A stretch of DNA of 64,000 bases from Halobellus captivus (GTDB lineage: Archaea; Halobacteriota; Halobacteria; Halobacteriales; Haloferacaceae): positions 467,424-531,423 of the forward strand of contig NZ_VJXQ01000002.1 in assembly GCF_007655485.1 (NCBI RefSeq). The letters run 5' to 3'. Positions 8,693 through 16,241 of this stretch are shown in pieces (positions within the stretch are counted from its first letter, which is position 1; every line of letters starts with the position of its first letter). Below the pieces are notes generated by a model. That model was given only the letters and a program-made list of their open reading frames with translations. It was not told the origin of the DNA and did not search any database. Made by a program: the position numbers and the translations under genes.

Positions 8693-9796
8693 TCAGATGC
8701 CGAACGAGGTCAGCCACGATCGGAACAGGTCGGTCGGTGATCTCCTGTCGCGTCCGGGAGCGTCACCCGCCTGTCCGGGCATCTCGCTGGGCTGGCCACG
8801 GTCTGCGGTTCCGCGGTCATTCCCCGGTGTGTCCTTCGATTCGCCCTGGTTCGACCGTGAGCTATCACTCCCGTTTGGAGACGCGTTCCTATTTTCCAGC
8901 ACGTCTGATGCTGGTGCGTTCGGGTTTCCCGGCAGATCACTCCGGTTCTCGTTCGTTTCGGCGTCGACAGAGACTCGCCCCGGTCGATCGCCGTTTCGTC
9001 CCGGTGCGTCACCGGCCTGCCCCGGTGGACCCCCACGCTGCCCCATCGCCGCTGTTTTCATCCCCTGTCCGGAGTTCTGTCCCGCGATTCCCCGAGCGAC
9101 CTCGGCGACCTCGGGCCCCGAGAGGTTCCGCGCCTCCGTTCGGAGTACCTCGATGTTCGAGGCGTTGATACCGTTCGCCTCTCGAACCGACTCCGGCAGT
9201 GACGAAGCGCTCTCGTTGGCCTGTCCGAGTCGCCGTTCCACCGCGTTGATCTCGGCTGTCAACCGCGCTGCGGTCGCGCGGTATCGCCCGTCGGAAATCT
9301 CTCCGGCCTCGTGGGCCTCCTCCAGTTCGTCGAGTCGCTCTCGAAGCCGTTCGATCCGTTCGCGGCTGTCGTCGACGTCGGTCGCGATAACCGCGGCCTT
9401 GGAGTCGTTCGTGGCTGCCGCGGCGACGCGCTGGCCGAACGCACGCGAGGAGACCTCGCTATCGACTTCCGTGCGCTGAACGGCGATCACACCGGCCAGT
9501 TGCGCGCCCGGGCTGAGGGCCGACGAATCGTTCTCAGCAGCGTCCGAGTCGTCCTCGGCGGTCGTCGTCGTTTCGTTCTCGTCCGCCGACGGCTCATTCG
9601 CTTCGGCTGTCGCCTCGCTCGCTTGTTCTGTGGCGGTTTCGTTGTCTCGCACCTGCGCTGCCGTCGAGTCGGTACTCGACGCGGAAGCGTCAGCAAGCGA
9701 TGCCTGCGAATTTACCCCCGTCGCGGCTGCGATGCCGACGGGAACCGTCCCGATAACGACGACGAGCACGACAAGGAGCGTTACTGCGGATCGCAT
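8693..9796 (-). CDS. Exported coiled-coil protein with Gly/Pro/Asn-rich tail
   Basis: A 367-residue protein. Residues 1-26 form a signal sequence (MRSAVTLLVVLVVVIGTVPVGIAAA). An acidic Thr/Glu/Asp spacer follows to about residue 92. A helical region (about 115-190) is rich in Arg/Glu heptads (ERIERLRERLDELEEAHE) and looks like a coiled coil. The C-terminal third is Gly/Pro/Asn/Asp-rich and carries two copies of GQAGDAPGR. It probably acts at or outside the cell surface. The start at 9796 is supported by a TATA-like box at 9821-9830. The product is a haloarchaea-type exported protein of unknown function, and the next gene upstream encodes a membrane-anchored regulator. Confidence 0.7.
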   Translation of the reverse strand: MRSAVTLLVVLVVVIGTVPVGIAAATGVNSQASLADASASSTDSTAAQVRDNETATEQASEATAEANEPSADENETTTTAEDDSDAAENDSSALSPGAQLAGVIAVQRTEVDSEVSSRAFGQRVAAAATNDSKAAVIATDVDDSRERIERLRERLDELEEAHEAGEISDGRYRATAARLTAEINAVERRLGQANESASSLPESVREANGINASNIEVLRTEARNLSGPEVAEVARGIAGQNSGQGMKTAAMGQRGGPPGQAGDAPGRNGDRPGRVSVDAETNENRSDLPGNPNAPASDVLENRNASPNGSDSSRSNQGESKDTPGNDRGTADRGQPSEMPGQAGDAPGRDRRSPTDLFRSWLTSFGI

Positions 9797-9820
9797 CTTG
9801 CTCTCCCCTACAACACGGAT

Positions 9821-9830
9821 CGGCATATAC
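9821..9830 (-). promoter_or_regulatory. TATA-like box of the exported coiled-coil protein gene
   Basis: On the minus strand the sequence reads GTATATGCCG, 25-34 nt upstream of the ATG at 9796. This fits a leaderless transcript and supports that start codon over the longer open frame. Confidence 0.5.
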
Positions 9831-9950
9831 CTCAAACATCCTTTGGCCCAGTTACGCCGACTTAATTCGGATTTTGTCGCCGACTGCGACGGTGTGTCAC
9901 CGGTACTGTCAGAACGGGTGCGAGGTCGGTCCGCTTGCCGCCGACTGCGT

Positions 9951-11225
9951 TCACTCCTCATCATCTCGCCCCGGTTCCAAGCTCTCTCCGGGAAGCACGA
10001 GGACGTTTTCGCGGCCCAGGCGGAACGCGTCGAGTTTGTCCTCGTCCCGCATTTTCCGGATCACCTGACTCGTCTTCGCATCGGTCCAGTCGAGTGTCTG
10101 TGCGACCTCCTGCTGCTTCATCCGGCCGCCCTCGTGTTCGACGAGCGCGAGCACCCGCTCCTCGTTGCTGAGCAGCTCGTCCTCCCAAGGCGGCGCGCCG
10201 CCCGCCCCGGTCTCGTCGGCGGCCGCCACGCCCGCCGCACCCTCTCCCGTCGCCGAACCACCTGTCGGCGAACCGTCCGAACCGTCCCCGGCAGTTTCAT
10301 CGGTGCCACCGCCGGTTGCAGCCGAACTGGCGGATCCGTCGTCTCCAGTAGTCGCCGCGGGTCCAGCCCCCGAAGTCGTGCTCACGTCGGCGGAGGGGTC
10401 GCCACCAGGCCCCACACCCGCTCGTTCGCGACGTCGATACAACAGCCACCCGACGGCACCACCAACGATCAGGAGTCCCAGCGCGCCGAGAATGAGTCCG
10501 TTGACGTCGCTGCTTTCACTCGACCCATCACCGGCATCGTCGGCCCCTGTCGTAGTCGAATCACCGGCGGGCGGCGCCTCGGTGACCAGGACGGTCGGTT
10601 CGTTCGCGCCGAAATCGAGCGGGCCGTTCCAGACGACGATCCGGGAGTTCAACCGCGTATCGTCCGGCTCCGGCTGCACCGTGTCGAGCGCGTATCCGTC
10701 CGGCCAGGAGAACTGCAAGGAGGTCTCTTCGTCGAGGAAGAGCCCGGCGAGCGCGTCGCCCGCGCGGATCTCCCCGTCCTCGACGACGGCGAAGTTCGTC
10801 CAGACGAACGTGTAGGTCACGACGCCGTACTCTTGCCCCAGTGTCTGTGTGGAGGTCGCGACACTGACGTCCGCTATCGTCATCTCGCGGCCGGTCGCGT
10901 TCTCCGCGGTCGCCGCGGTCGACTCCATACGCTCGCGGAACTGTGAGGTGTACGCCGATTCGTTGGCTTCGATGTCGCTTTGGAGGCTCTCGAACGCTTC
11001 GGTCGCGTTCTCATCGTCGAGGCGGACGCGGTACTCGACCGCCCACGCCGCGCTGCCATCCTCAGTGAGCGCGACTTGCATCGATACATCGTCCGGCGCG
11101 ATCTGCGTTCCGACGATCGTGTCCGTCGTCTGCGCCGACGCGCCCTGCGCCGTCGTGCCGACGCCCCCGATGAGAGCGGCAACGACGAGGACGACACAAA
11201 CGAAACGCACTGCGCGATCGGTCAT
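9951..11225 (-). CDS. Membrane-anchored protein with extracytoplasmic domain and cytoplasmic winged helix
   Basis: A 424-residue protein. A signal sequence (about 1-31) is followed by an extracytoplasmic beta-rich domain (about 35-225) containing YGVVTYTFVWTNFAVV and a conserved-looking SWPDGYAL. A low-complexity linker, one membrane helix (about 246-266, NGLILGALGLLIVGGAVGWLLY) and a basic stop-transfer RRRER come next. After a Gly/Ser/Thr/Asp linker, a winged helix occupies about 345-415 (ERVLALVEHEGGRMKQQEVAQ, then SQVIRKMRDEDKL). The layout suggests a one-component regulator that senses outside and binds DNA inside. The start at 11225 gives an intact signal peptide. Confidence 0.75.
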   Translation of the reverse strand: MTDRAVRFVCVVLVVAALIGGVGTTAQGASAQTTDTIVGTQIAPDDVSMQVALTEDGSAAWAVEYRVRLDDENATEAFESLQSDIEANESAYTSQFRERMESTAATAENATGREMTIADVSVATSTQTLGQEYGVVTYTFVWTNFAVVEDGEIRAGDALAGLFLDEETSLQFSWPDGYALDTVQPEPDDTRLNSRIVVWNGPLDFGANEPTVLVTEAPPAGDSTTTGADDAGDGSSESSDVNGLILGALGLLIVGGAVGWLLYRRRERAGVGPGGDPSADVSTTSGAGPAATTGDDGSASSAATGGGTDETAGDGSDGSPTGGSATGEGAAGVAAADETGAGGAPPWEDELLSNEERVLALVEHEGGRMKQQEVAQTLDWTDAKTSQVIRKMRDEDKLDAFRLGRENVLVLPGESLEPGRDDEE

Positions 11226-11345
11226 TTCGTAGCTATCTCGTACCGGGGGGCACAAACAACTTCCGAGACTGAACGTCCCAATTATTTGAATTATGCGAGA
11301 CGGCGGAGATCGAACCCCGGTCGAGATAGATCGGTCAACCGCGGC

Positions 11346-11819
11346 TCACACGTCGAATACCACGTAGCCCACCCAGCCCGCTTTGGTTTCCTCGACGCGC
11401 ATCTCCGAGTACGTCACGGCCTTCACCTCTCGGGCGTCAAGCGTCGCGAGCGGGATGCCGCGGTACGTCCCCGAGAGTCGCCACTCGACCACAGCCGCAC
11501 CGTCTGTCTCGCCATCTGCGTTGTCGGTGACTTCGCCGTGTTCTCCGGCCACGTTTCGGACCTGCACTCGGTTGTCGACCGGCAGTACGCTGCGAACGTC
11601 TCGTTCGTAGATCAGTTGATCGAGATAGTCGAACAGCAGCGCCTCCAGGCTCTCGGCTGCGACGTCGACATCGTAGCGTTCGGCGCTCGTCGTCGCGGGA
11701 ATCTCATCGCAAGAGGCGGCGGCGAGCCCGTTCGCGACCGCGCCGAACAGCGTCGAGAGATCGGGCGCGATCGCTTCGACGGCGACGTCCGCGGTGTGCT
11801 CGCGAAGCTCGAAGGACAT
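11346..11819 (-). CDS. Archease
   Basis: A 157-residue protein that matches archease from the first residues (MSFELREHTADVAVEAIAPDL). Archease activates the tRNA-splicing and RNA-repair ligase RtcB by promoting its guanylation. The expected metal-binding Asp near the N-terminus (HTADV) and the C-terminal segment KAVTYSEMRVEE, ending in a strand close to the terminus (YVVFDV), are present. The start at 11819 is the first Met compatible with the family; the longer open frame adds a non-homologous Arg-rich stretch. No rtcB gene is seen in this window. Confidence 0.9.
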   Translation of the reverse strand: MSFELREHTADVAVEAIAPDLSTLFGAVANGLAAASCDEIPATTSAERYDVDVAAESLEALLFDYLDQLIYERDVRSVLPVDNRVQVRNVAGEHGEVTDNADGETDGAAVVEWRLSGTYRGIPLATLDAREVKAVTYSEMRVEETKAGWVGYVVFDV

Positions 11820-11884
11820 ACGGAACGCGACGGTCGGGGCCAGCCTGTGTCTTCCGGTTACCGCCCTGGAGTGCCAACCGTTCA

Positions 11885-11950
11885 GACGGCGCTTCACTTA
11901 ATCAGACAATGGTTGACTCGGTCGGACGACGCCTCACTCGGTCAGATATC
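11885..11950. repeat. Imperfect direct repeat, period 40 nt
   Basis: Two 26-nt copies at 11885-11910 and 11925-11950 read GACGGCGCTTCACT...TCAGA and GACGACGCCTCACT...TCAGA. They lie between the archease gene and the DUF502 gene stop at 11970. The function is unknown. Confidence 0.55.
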
Positions 11951-11969
11951 GTCCCGAGAACTCCGATAA

Positions 11970-12935
11970 TCAGTCGTCGTCGCGAGAGTCCTCGGTGGAT
12001 TCCCCCGAATCGCCGGTATCGGGGTCCCGCTCGCGCCGGGCCAACTCGTGCGGCGTCTCTGCGTGGGCGGGGTCGACCCGTTCGTCGTACCGCCGTTGTT
12101 GATCGGTCTCCTCTGATGCCGGTGCCACGTTCGCGTCGGGAGCGGCCGCATCGCCGTCCCCGTCGGAATCGACCGCATCGCCGTTCCCGTCGAGGTCGAC
12201 GTCGGTCAGCGAGTTCAGCTCCGCCCGTGAGAGTCCATCTGCCGTGTCCGTAAGTGCGACGCCGCTCGTGACGATCGCCTGCACTCCCTCTTCGACGGTC
12301 ATATCGACGTCCATCACCCGACTCTCCGGGAGGTGCACGAGGTGGCCGCCCATCACCGGGTTCGGCGCGAGCGGGAGAAACAGCGTGAGCATCTCCTCGT
12401 GGCCCGCGGCCGTCCGGAGAACCTCCGGCGTCTCCGTCGTGACGAATCCGAGCGTGTACGCCCCTTCGTGCGGAAATTCGACCAGTTTGACCTCGCGGAA
12501 GTTCTCCGCGTCGGAATCGAGCATCACGTCGCTCATCCGCCGAAAGCTTTCGTACACCGATCCCACGCCGGGGATCTGTCCGATGACGTAGTCGAACTGA
12601 TCGACGGCGCGCTCTCCGTATCGGGAACTGTTCACCACGAGGCCGATGCCGATGACCGCGCCGAAGACGATGACGGGAACGGCGGCTTCGATGATCCGTT
12701 CGGGGTCGATGTTCAACACGTCGGGGACCATCGAGACGACCGGCAGCACGACGACGACGTCGGAAAACAGGTTCAGATACCCGTAGACGGCGTTGAACAG
12801 GAACAGAAAGACGGCGACGGTGATGACGAGCGGGACCACGACCGCGAGTCCGGAGATGAACGCCTCGCGGAGGACGTCGTACATCGATTTCCGAACACCG
12901 CGCATCGAGGGCACAGCGGGGCCTGCGTCAGACAT
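11970..12935 (-). CDS. DUF502 family membrane protein
   Basis: A 321-residue protein. A short cytoplasmic N-terminus is followed by two membrane segments (about 27-53 and 78-103). A conserved soluble domain follows, containing QIPGVGSVYESFRRM and the family-typical FPHEGAYTLGFVTTET and NPVMGGHLVHLPESRV. The C-terminal 80 residues are Asp-rich, of the salt-adapted type, and probably disordered. DUF502 proteins occur in bacteria, archaea and plants (the COV family) and have no established biochemical role. The start at 12935 is preferred because the upstream 26 codons are not family-like. Confidence 0.85.
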   Translation of the reverse strand: MSDAGPAVPSMRGVRKSMYDVLREAFISGLAVVVPLVITVAVFLFLFNAVYGYLNLFSDVVVVLPVVSMVPDVLNIDPERIIEAAVPVIVFGAVIGIGLVVNSSRYGERAVDQFDYVIGQIPGVGSVYESFRRMSDVMLDSDAENFREVKLVEFPHEGAYTLGFVTTETPEVLRTAAGHEEMLTLFLPLAPNPVMGGHLVHLPESRVMDVDMTVEEGVQAIVTSGVALTDTADGLSRAELNSLTDVDLDGNGDAVDSDGDGDAAAPDANVAPASEETDQQRRYDERVDPAHAETPHELARRERDPDTGDSGESTEDSRDDD

Positions 12936-13087
12936 ACGTACGCCGCCGGTACGAAGCATCCCCTCAAAATTCCCCTGGGTCCGGTACCTCCCCGTCGGGA
13001 AGGGGCCGAGCACGCTGGCGAGGAACGATATCGGGCGCGCGCCGATCGGCGAGGAGCTTTATCCGGTTCGCGCCCCGAGTGTGGAGT

Positions 13088-13774
13088 ATGCCGATGAAGG
13101 GCGGCGACAGCGACGAGTACCGCGAGATCGACCGCTGGGACGGCGGCGTCGGCTGGGTGGCCTATCCCGAGGAGACGATGCAGCGCGCGAGCCACGCGCT
13201 CGTCGGCGACGGCGGCGGCGTCTGGGTTATCGATCCCGTCGATACCCCCGACATCGATGCGTTGATTGCCGAGTTCGGCGACGTCGCGGGCGTCGTCGTC
13301 GGTCTCGACAGGCACACGCGCGACGCGGCCGCGTTCGCGCGCCGTCACGACGCGTCGGTGTACGTCCCGCGATGGATGACCGGCGTCGCCGACGAGATTG
13401 ACGCGCCGGTCGAGCGGTTCGACACCGAGCTCGGAGGGTCCGGGTTCGAGGCGTTTCGAATCAAGGACTCGACGCTCCCGCCGTGGCAGGAGGTCGGGCT
13501 GTATCACCCCGATGAGGGGACCCTCGTCGTTCCCGAAGCGGTCGGTACAGTCGCGTACTTCTGTGCTCCGGGCGAGCGTCTCGGCGTGCATCCGATGCTC
13601 CGTCCGATGCCGCCTCGGCGCGTGCTGTCGGGGTTCGATCCCGAACGCGTGCTCGTCGGCCACGGGGCTGGCGTGACGTCCGACGCTTCGTCGGCGCTTC
13701 GCGACGCGCTCGCGAACGCGCGGACGAACCTCCCCGGTGCCTATGGGCGGGCGCTCAAAGAGATGCTGTCCTAA
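13088..13774 (+). CDS. Metallo-beta-lactamase-fold-like protein lacking the usual metal motif
   Basis: A 228-residue protein. It begins like MBL-fold hydrolases (SHALVGDGGGVWVIDPVDTPD, then VVVGLDRHTRDAAAFARRH), has a central PEAVG strand, and ends with the VLVGHGAGV segment typical of the fold. The HxHxDH zinc motif is reduced to a lone His in LDRHTRD, so zinc hydrolysis is doubtful. The start at ATG 13088 is used; a GTG nine nt upstream is possible. It could be a non-catalytic binding protein, and no partner is evident. Confidence 0.65.
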   Translation: MPMKGGDSDEYREIDRWDGGVGWVAYPEETMQRASHALVGDGGGVWVIDPVDTPDIDALIAEFGDVAGVVVGLDRHTRDAAAFARRHDASVYVPRWMTGVADEIDAPVERFDTELGGSGFEAFRIKDSTLPPWQEVGLYHPDEGTLVVPEAVGTVAYFCAPGERLGVHPMLRPMPPRRVLSGFDPERVLVGHGAGVTSDASSALRDALANARTNLPGAYGRALKEMLS

Positions 13775-13839
13775 TCGGTGCATCCGATGCGGTCCTAACC
13801 GGCGAGTTCGATTCGGTCCTAACCGGCGAGTCCGTAGGA
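13768..13839. repeat. Three tandem imperfect 24-nt repeats starting in the stop codon region
   Basis: Copies at 13768-13791, 13792-13815 and 13816-13839 each begin GTCCTAA. The first covers the last codons and the TAA of the MBL-like gene. The period is a multiple of three, so each copy keeps a TAA in the same frame. This suggests duplication of the 3' end of the coding region after the gene was formed. Confidence 0.75.
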
Positions 13840-13909
13840 GAAATACAGAGGAGGGACCGCTGTCGTCGACGCCGACGACGTTTTTACTCGGGCGGCCGTC
13901 TCACTGGTC

Positions 13910-14326
13910 GTGGTCTACATCACGAGCGGGCTGTTGGGGGCACTCCTGGAGATGGCCGAGGCGGAGGAACCGACCTCCGTCAGCGTCGTCCTCGAATCGA
14001 CGCCCGCGAGGGAGTTCGAGACCGGCCTCTCGCTCGGTCCGGAGACGCCGGTACTCACTCATTTCTACTTCCCCGAGGCGAGCGGGTCGGTAACTGCAGT
14101 TTTCGGGATGGACCTGGGAACGCCCGCGGGTCGGAGTCGCGCCCGGTTCGTCTCACACCCGCAGGGACCGCTGGAACCGACGCGCGAGGACACCTTCGCC
14201 GCCGCGCTCGTCGTCGCGGTGCCGCCGTGGGAGGTGGCGTCGTGTGCGGTCTTCGACCGCGAGGGCCGCGAACTCGATCTCGACGTGCTCGACGTCGAAC
14301 CGCCCGAGGATTCTGTCGCCGGATAA
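13910..14326 (+). CDS. Conserved haloarchaeal protein of unknown function
   Basis: A 138-residue acidic protein that starts with GTG (VYITSGLLGALLEMAE); an internal ATG at 13952 is a possible later start but would remove the first helix. Recognisable conserved-looking stretches are TPVLTHFYFPEASGSVTAVFGMDLGTP, seen as two segments around residues 45-72, and FVSHPQGPL. The pattern of strands with a helix first suggests a compact alpha/beta domain. I cannot assign a function. It is followed by a convergent ribbon-helix-helix gene. Confidence 0.6.
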   Translation: MVYITSGLLGALLEMAEAEEPTSVSVVLESTPAREFETGLSLGPETPVLTHFYFPEASGSVTAVFGMDLGTPAGRSRARFVSHPQGPLEPTREDTFAAALVVAVPPWEVASCAVFDREGRELDLDVLDVEPPEDSVAG

Positions 14327-14351
14327 CCGACAGAAAGCGGATCAGGTCCCG

Positions 14352-14564
14352 TCAGCGATCCAGATAGCCCAAGTCCGCGAGCTGTTCGGCGATATCCTCG
14401 AACTGCGCCTCCGTGAGCTCGCCCTCCCGCTGGTACTGGATGACGATGCTCCGCAGGAGGAATCGCACGAGATCGCTGGTGCTCGAAAAGCTGGTCCCCT
14501 CGATGGTCTCGTCGACCCGCTCGGCCAGGTCTTTCGGGATCGAGACGGTCGTGTACTCGGTCAT
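14352..14564 (-). CDS. Ribbon-helix-helix (CopG/Arc-type) DNA-binding protein
   Basis: A 70-residue protein. The N-terminal strand MTEYTTVSIPKDLAERVDETI, followed by the SFSSTSDLVRFLLRSIVIQ helices, is a standard ribbon-helix-helix dimerisation and DNA-binding unit. The C-terminal 25 residues are acidic. The longer open frame upstream is rejected because this ATG gives the complete domain. A 16-nt exact direct repeat (14600-14615 and 14624-14639) lies 36-75 nt upstream and may be its own operator, shared with the divergent gene at 14689. Confidence 0.85.
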   Translation of the reverse strand: MTEYTTVSIPKDLAERVDETIEGTSFSSTSDLVRFLLRSIVIQYQREGELTEAQFEDIAEQLADLGYLDR

Positions 14565-14599
14565 CGTCTGAACGGTCCGAGGCGACGAGCGAACAAAAC

Positions 14600-14639
14600 C
14601 CTGTGGAGTCGATCGGACGGGATCCTGTGGAGTCGATCG
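14600..14639. promoter_or_regulatory. 16-nt exact direct repeat in a divergent promoter region, possible RHH operator
   Basis: CCTGTGGAGTCGATCG occurs at 14600-14615 and again at 14624-14639. The 24-nt spacing is a little over two helical turns, so both copies face a similar side of the DNA. It lies between the divergent ribbon-helix-helix gene and the gene at 14689. The operator role is inferred. It could instead belong to the recurrent intergenic tandem repeats of this genome. Confidence 0.45.
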
Positions 14640-14688
14640 CGGTCGGGAGCCGAGGGTTTTTCCATCCCCCGAACCGTAGCCGTCGGCG

Positions 14689-15012
14689 ATGGCTGTCAGA
14701 CCACCGCAGCAGGGCGGAGACGAACCCGACTCGCTGGAGTTCGGCATCGCGGCGCTCACTCCGTACCTCTCGGAGGCGGACCTCACCTTCCCCGCGACGA
14801 GCGACGAGATCGTGCGCGCACTCGGCGATCCCGAGATTCCCTACGATGCCAACGATAACGCGGTCGCGCTCTCGGAGGCGCTCAACGCGGTCGGTCCGAA
14901 TCGGTTCGATACTAAGCGGGAGCTCCTCGACGCGCTCCACCCCGTCTTCGAGGAGTATCGCGCGTCGAGCGGTGGCGTCTTCTCACAGCTTCGGGCACTG
15001 TTGCCGTTCTAA
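14689..15012 (+). CDS. Haloarchaeal DUF5789-like small protein
   Basis: A 107-residue acidic protein. Residues about 25-90 (LTFPATSDEIVRALGDPEIPY, then KRELLDALHPVFEEYR) resemble the small haloarchaeal DUF5789/DUF2795-type fold. The function is unknown. It is divergent from the ribbon-helix-helix gene and shares the promoter region that carries the 16-nt direct repeat, so that protein may control it. Confidence 0.6.
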   Translation: MAVRPPQQGGDEPDSLEFGIAALTPYLSEADLTFPATSDEIVRALGDPEIPYDANDNAVALSEALNAVGPNRFDTKRELLDALHPVFEEYRASSGGVFSQLRALLPF

Positions 15013-15166
15013 TCCCACCCTTTTCCATCGTCTTCGGTCGCGCGAAGCGCGACCTCGAGCCCCCGCAAAAATCTGGAGCGTGAAACTCCGCTCGGCTCCC
15101 AGTGCGAGCCTCGCGGGACGGCGCGTAGCGTCGACCTCGTTGGCACAATCGGCCCGGCACCGACAC

Positions 15167-16093
15167 CTACGAGTCCGACTCCGTCGTCTCGTCGATCTTC
15201 TGGAGCGTGTCCCGATGCAGCGTCAAGATCAGGTCCGCGAGCACGCCGAACATCAGCAGTTGGACGCCGACGATGATTCCGAAGCCGGAGACGACCGCCA
15301 GCACCTCGTGTGAAATCCCGGCGAAGACCCACTCGACGCCGACGTAGACGGCGATGAGGAGACCGGTGAGCGTCGAAAAGACGCCCAGGCTTCCGAAATA
15401 AAAGAGTGGGTTGTTGGTCTTCGCGCGGCGATAGAGTTCGAGAAAGATGATCCCGCCGTCGCGGACCGGTCGGAGGTTGGTGTCGGATCCGGACGGGCGC
15501 GGAAGGTAGGAGATGGGCACGACCGTCGTCCGGATGCCGCGCTTTGCGCACTCGACAGACATCTCCGTCTCGATGCCGAACCCGTCGGAAGAAAGCGTCA
15601 TCCGCAGGAACGATTCGCGGGAAAACGCCCGGTACCCCGAGAGGATGTCCGCGAAGCGCTCGCCGTGGACGTACGCGAAGCCTCGGTTGATAATCCGGTT
15701 TCCGATCCGGTTGAACCGCGTCATCGCGCCTTCGTGGAGGTCTGCGAAGCGGTTGCCGATGACGTGCTCGGCCTGGTCTTCGAGGAGCGGTTCGAGCATC
15801 GCGTCGGCGTCTTCGACCCGGTAGGTCGCATCGCCGTCGAGCATCAACACGTACTCGCGCTCGACATGTTCCGTGACGCCCTCGCGGACCGCTTGCCCCT
15901 TTCCAGTTCCCGACTGATAGACGACGCGCGCACCGCGAGCATCAGCGATCTGGTCGGTCTCGTCGTCGGAACCGCCGTCGACGACGAGGATGTCGTCGAA
16001 GCCCGCCCCCCGGAAATCGTCGATCACCTGGCCGATCGTCTCGGCCTCGTTGTAGGTGGGCACGAGGACGGTGACGTCGTCGAGCGATGGCAT
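15167..16093 (-). CDS. aglJ: Dolichol-phosphate hexosyltransferase, AglJ type
   Basis: A 308-residue GT2 enzyme. It has the opening VTVLVPTYNEAETIGQVI, a GTGKGQAVR loop and the metal-binding MLDGDATY motif. A catalytic region with ILSGYRAFSRES and GFGIETEMSVE follows, and two C-terminal membrane helices (about 233-255 and 262-290). In Haloferax volcanii, AglJ adds the first hexose of the N-glycan to dolichol phosphate on the cytoplasmic face of the membrane. Length and architecture agree with that family. The start at 16093 (MPSLDDVTVLVPT) is used; the upstream 67 codons are non-homologous. It is divergent from the GlmU-like gene. Confidence 0.88.
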   Translation of the reverse strand: MPSLDDVTVLVPTYNEAETIGQVIDDFRGAGFDDILVVDGGSDDETDQIADARGARVVYQSGTGKGQAVREGVTEHVEREYVLMLDGDATYRVEDADAMLEPLLEDQAEHVIGNRFADLHEGAMTRFNRIGNRIINRGFAYVHGERFADILSGYRAFSRESFLRMTLSSDGFGIETEMSVECAKRGIRTTVVPISYLPRPSGSDTNLRPVRDGGIIFLELYRRAKTNNPLFYFGSLGVFSTLTGLLIAVYVGVEWVFAGISHEVLAVVSGFGIIVGVQLLMFGVLADLILTLHRDTLQKIDETTESDS

Positions 16094-16241
16094 TGCAGGC
16101 AGTGCGTCGGGGGTGCATAAAAGTGGTACCGGAACGCGGCGGCATCTTCGGGGTGGCTGCCCGGAGGGCGCCCGGTCGATCTCCGCCGGGACCGCCCGCG
16201 GACCACGGAATCTATACGCCGGTAGCCCGTTGCACAGGCAT

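Noticed and set aside
12773..13783. Minus-strand open frame of 336 codons overlapping the MBL-like gene
   Set aside because: Antisense to the 13088-13774 gene and in another frame of the DUF502 gene. His/Arg-rich shadow with no domain.
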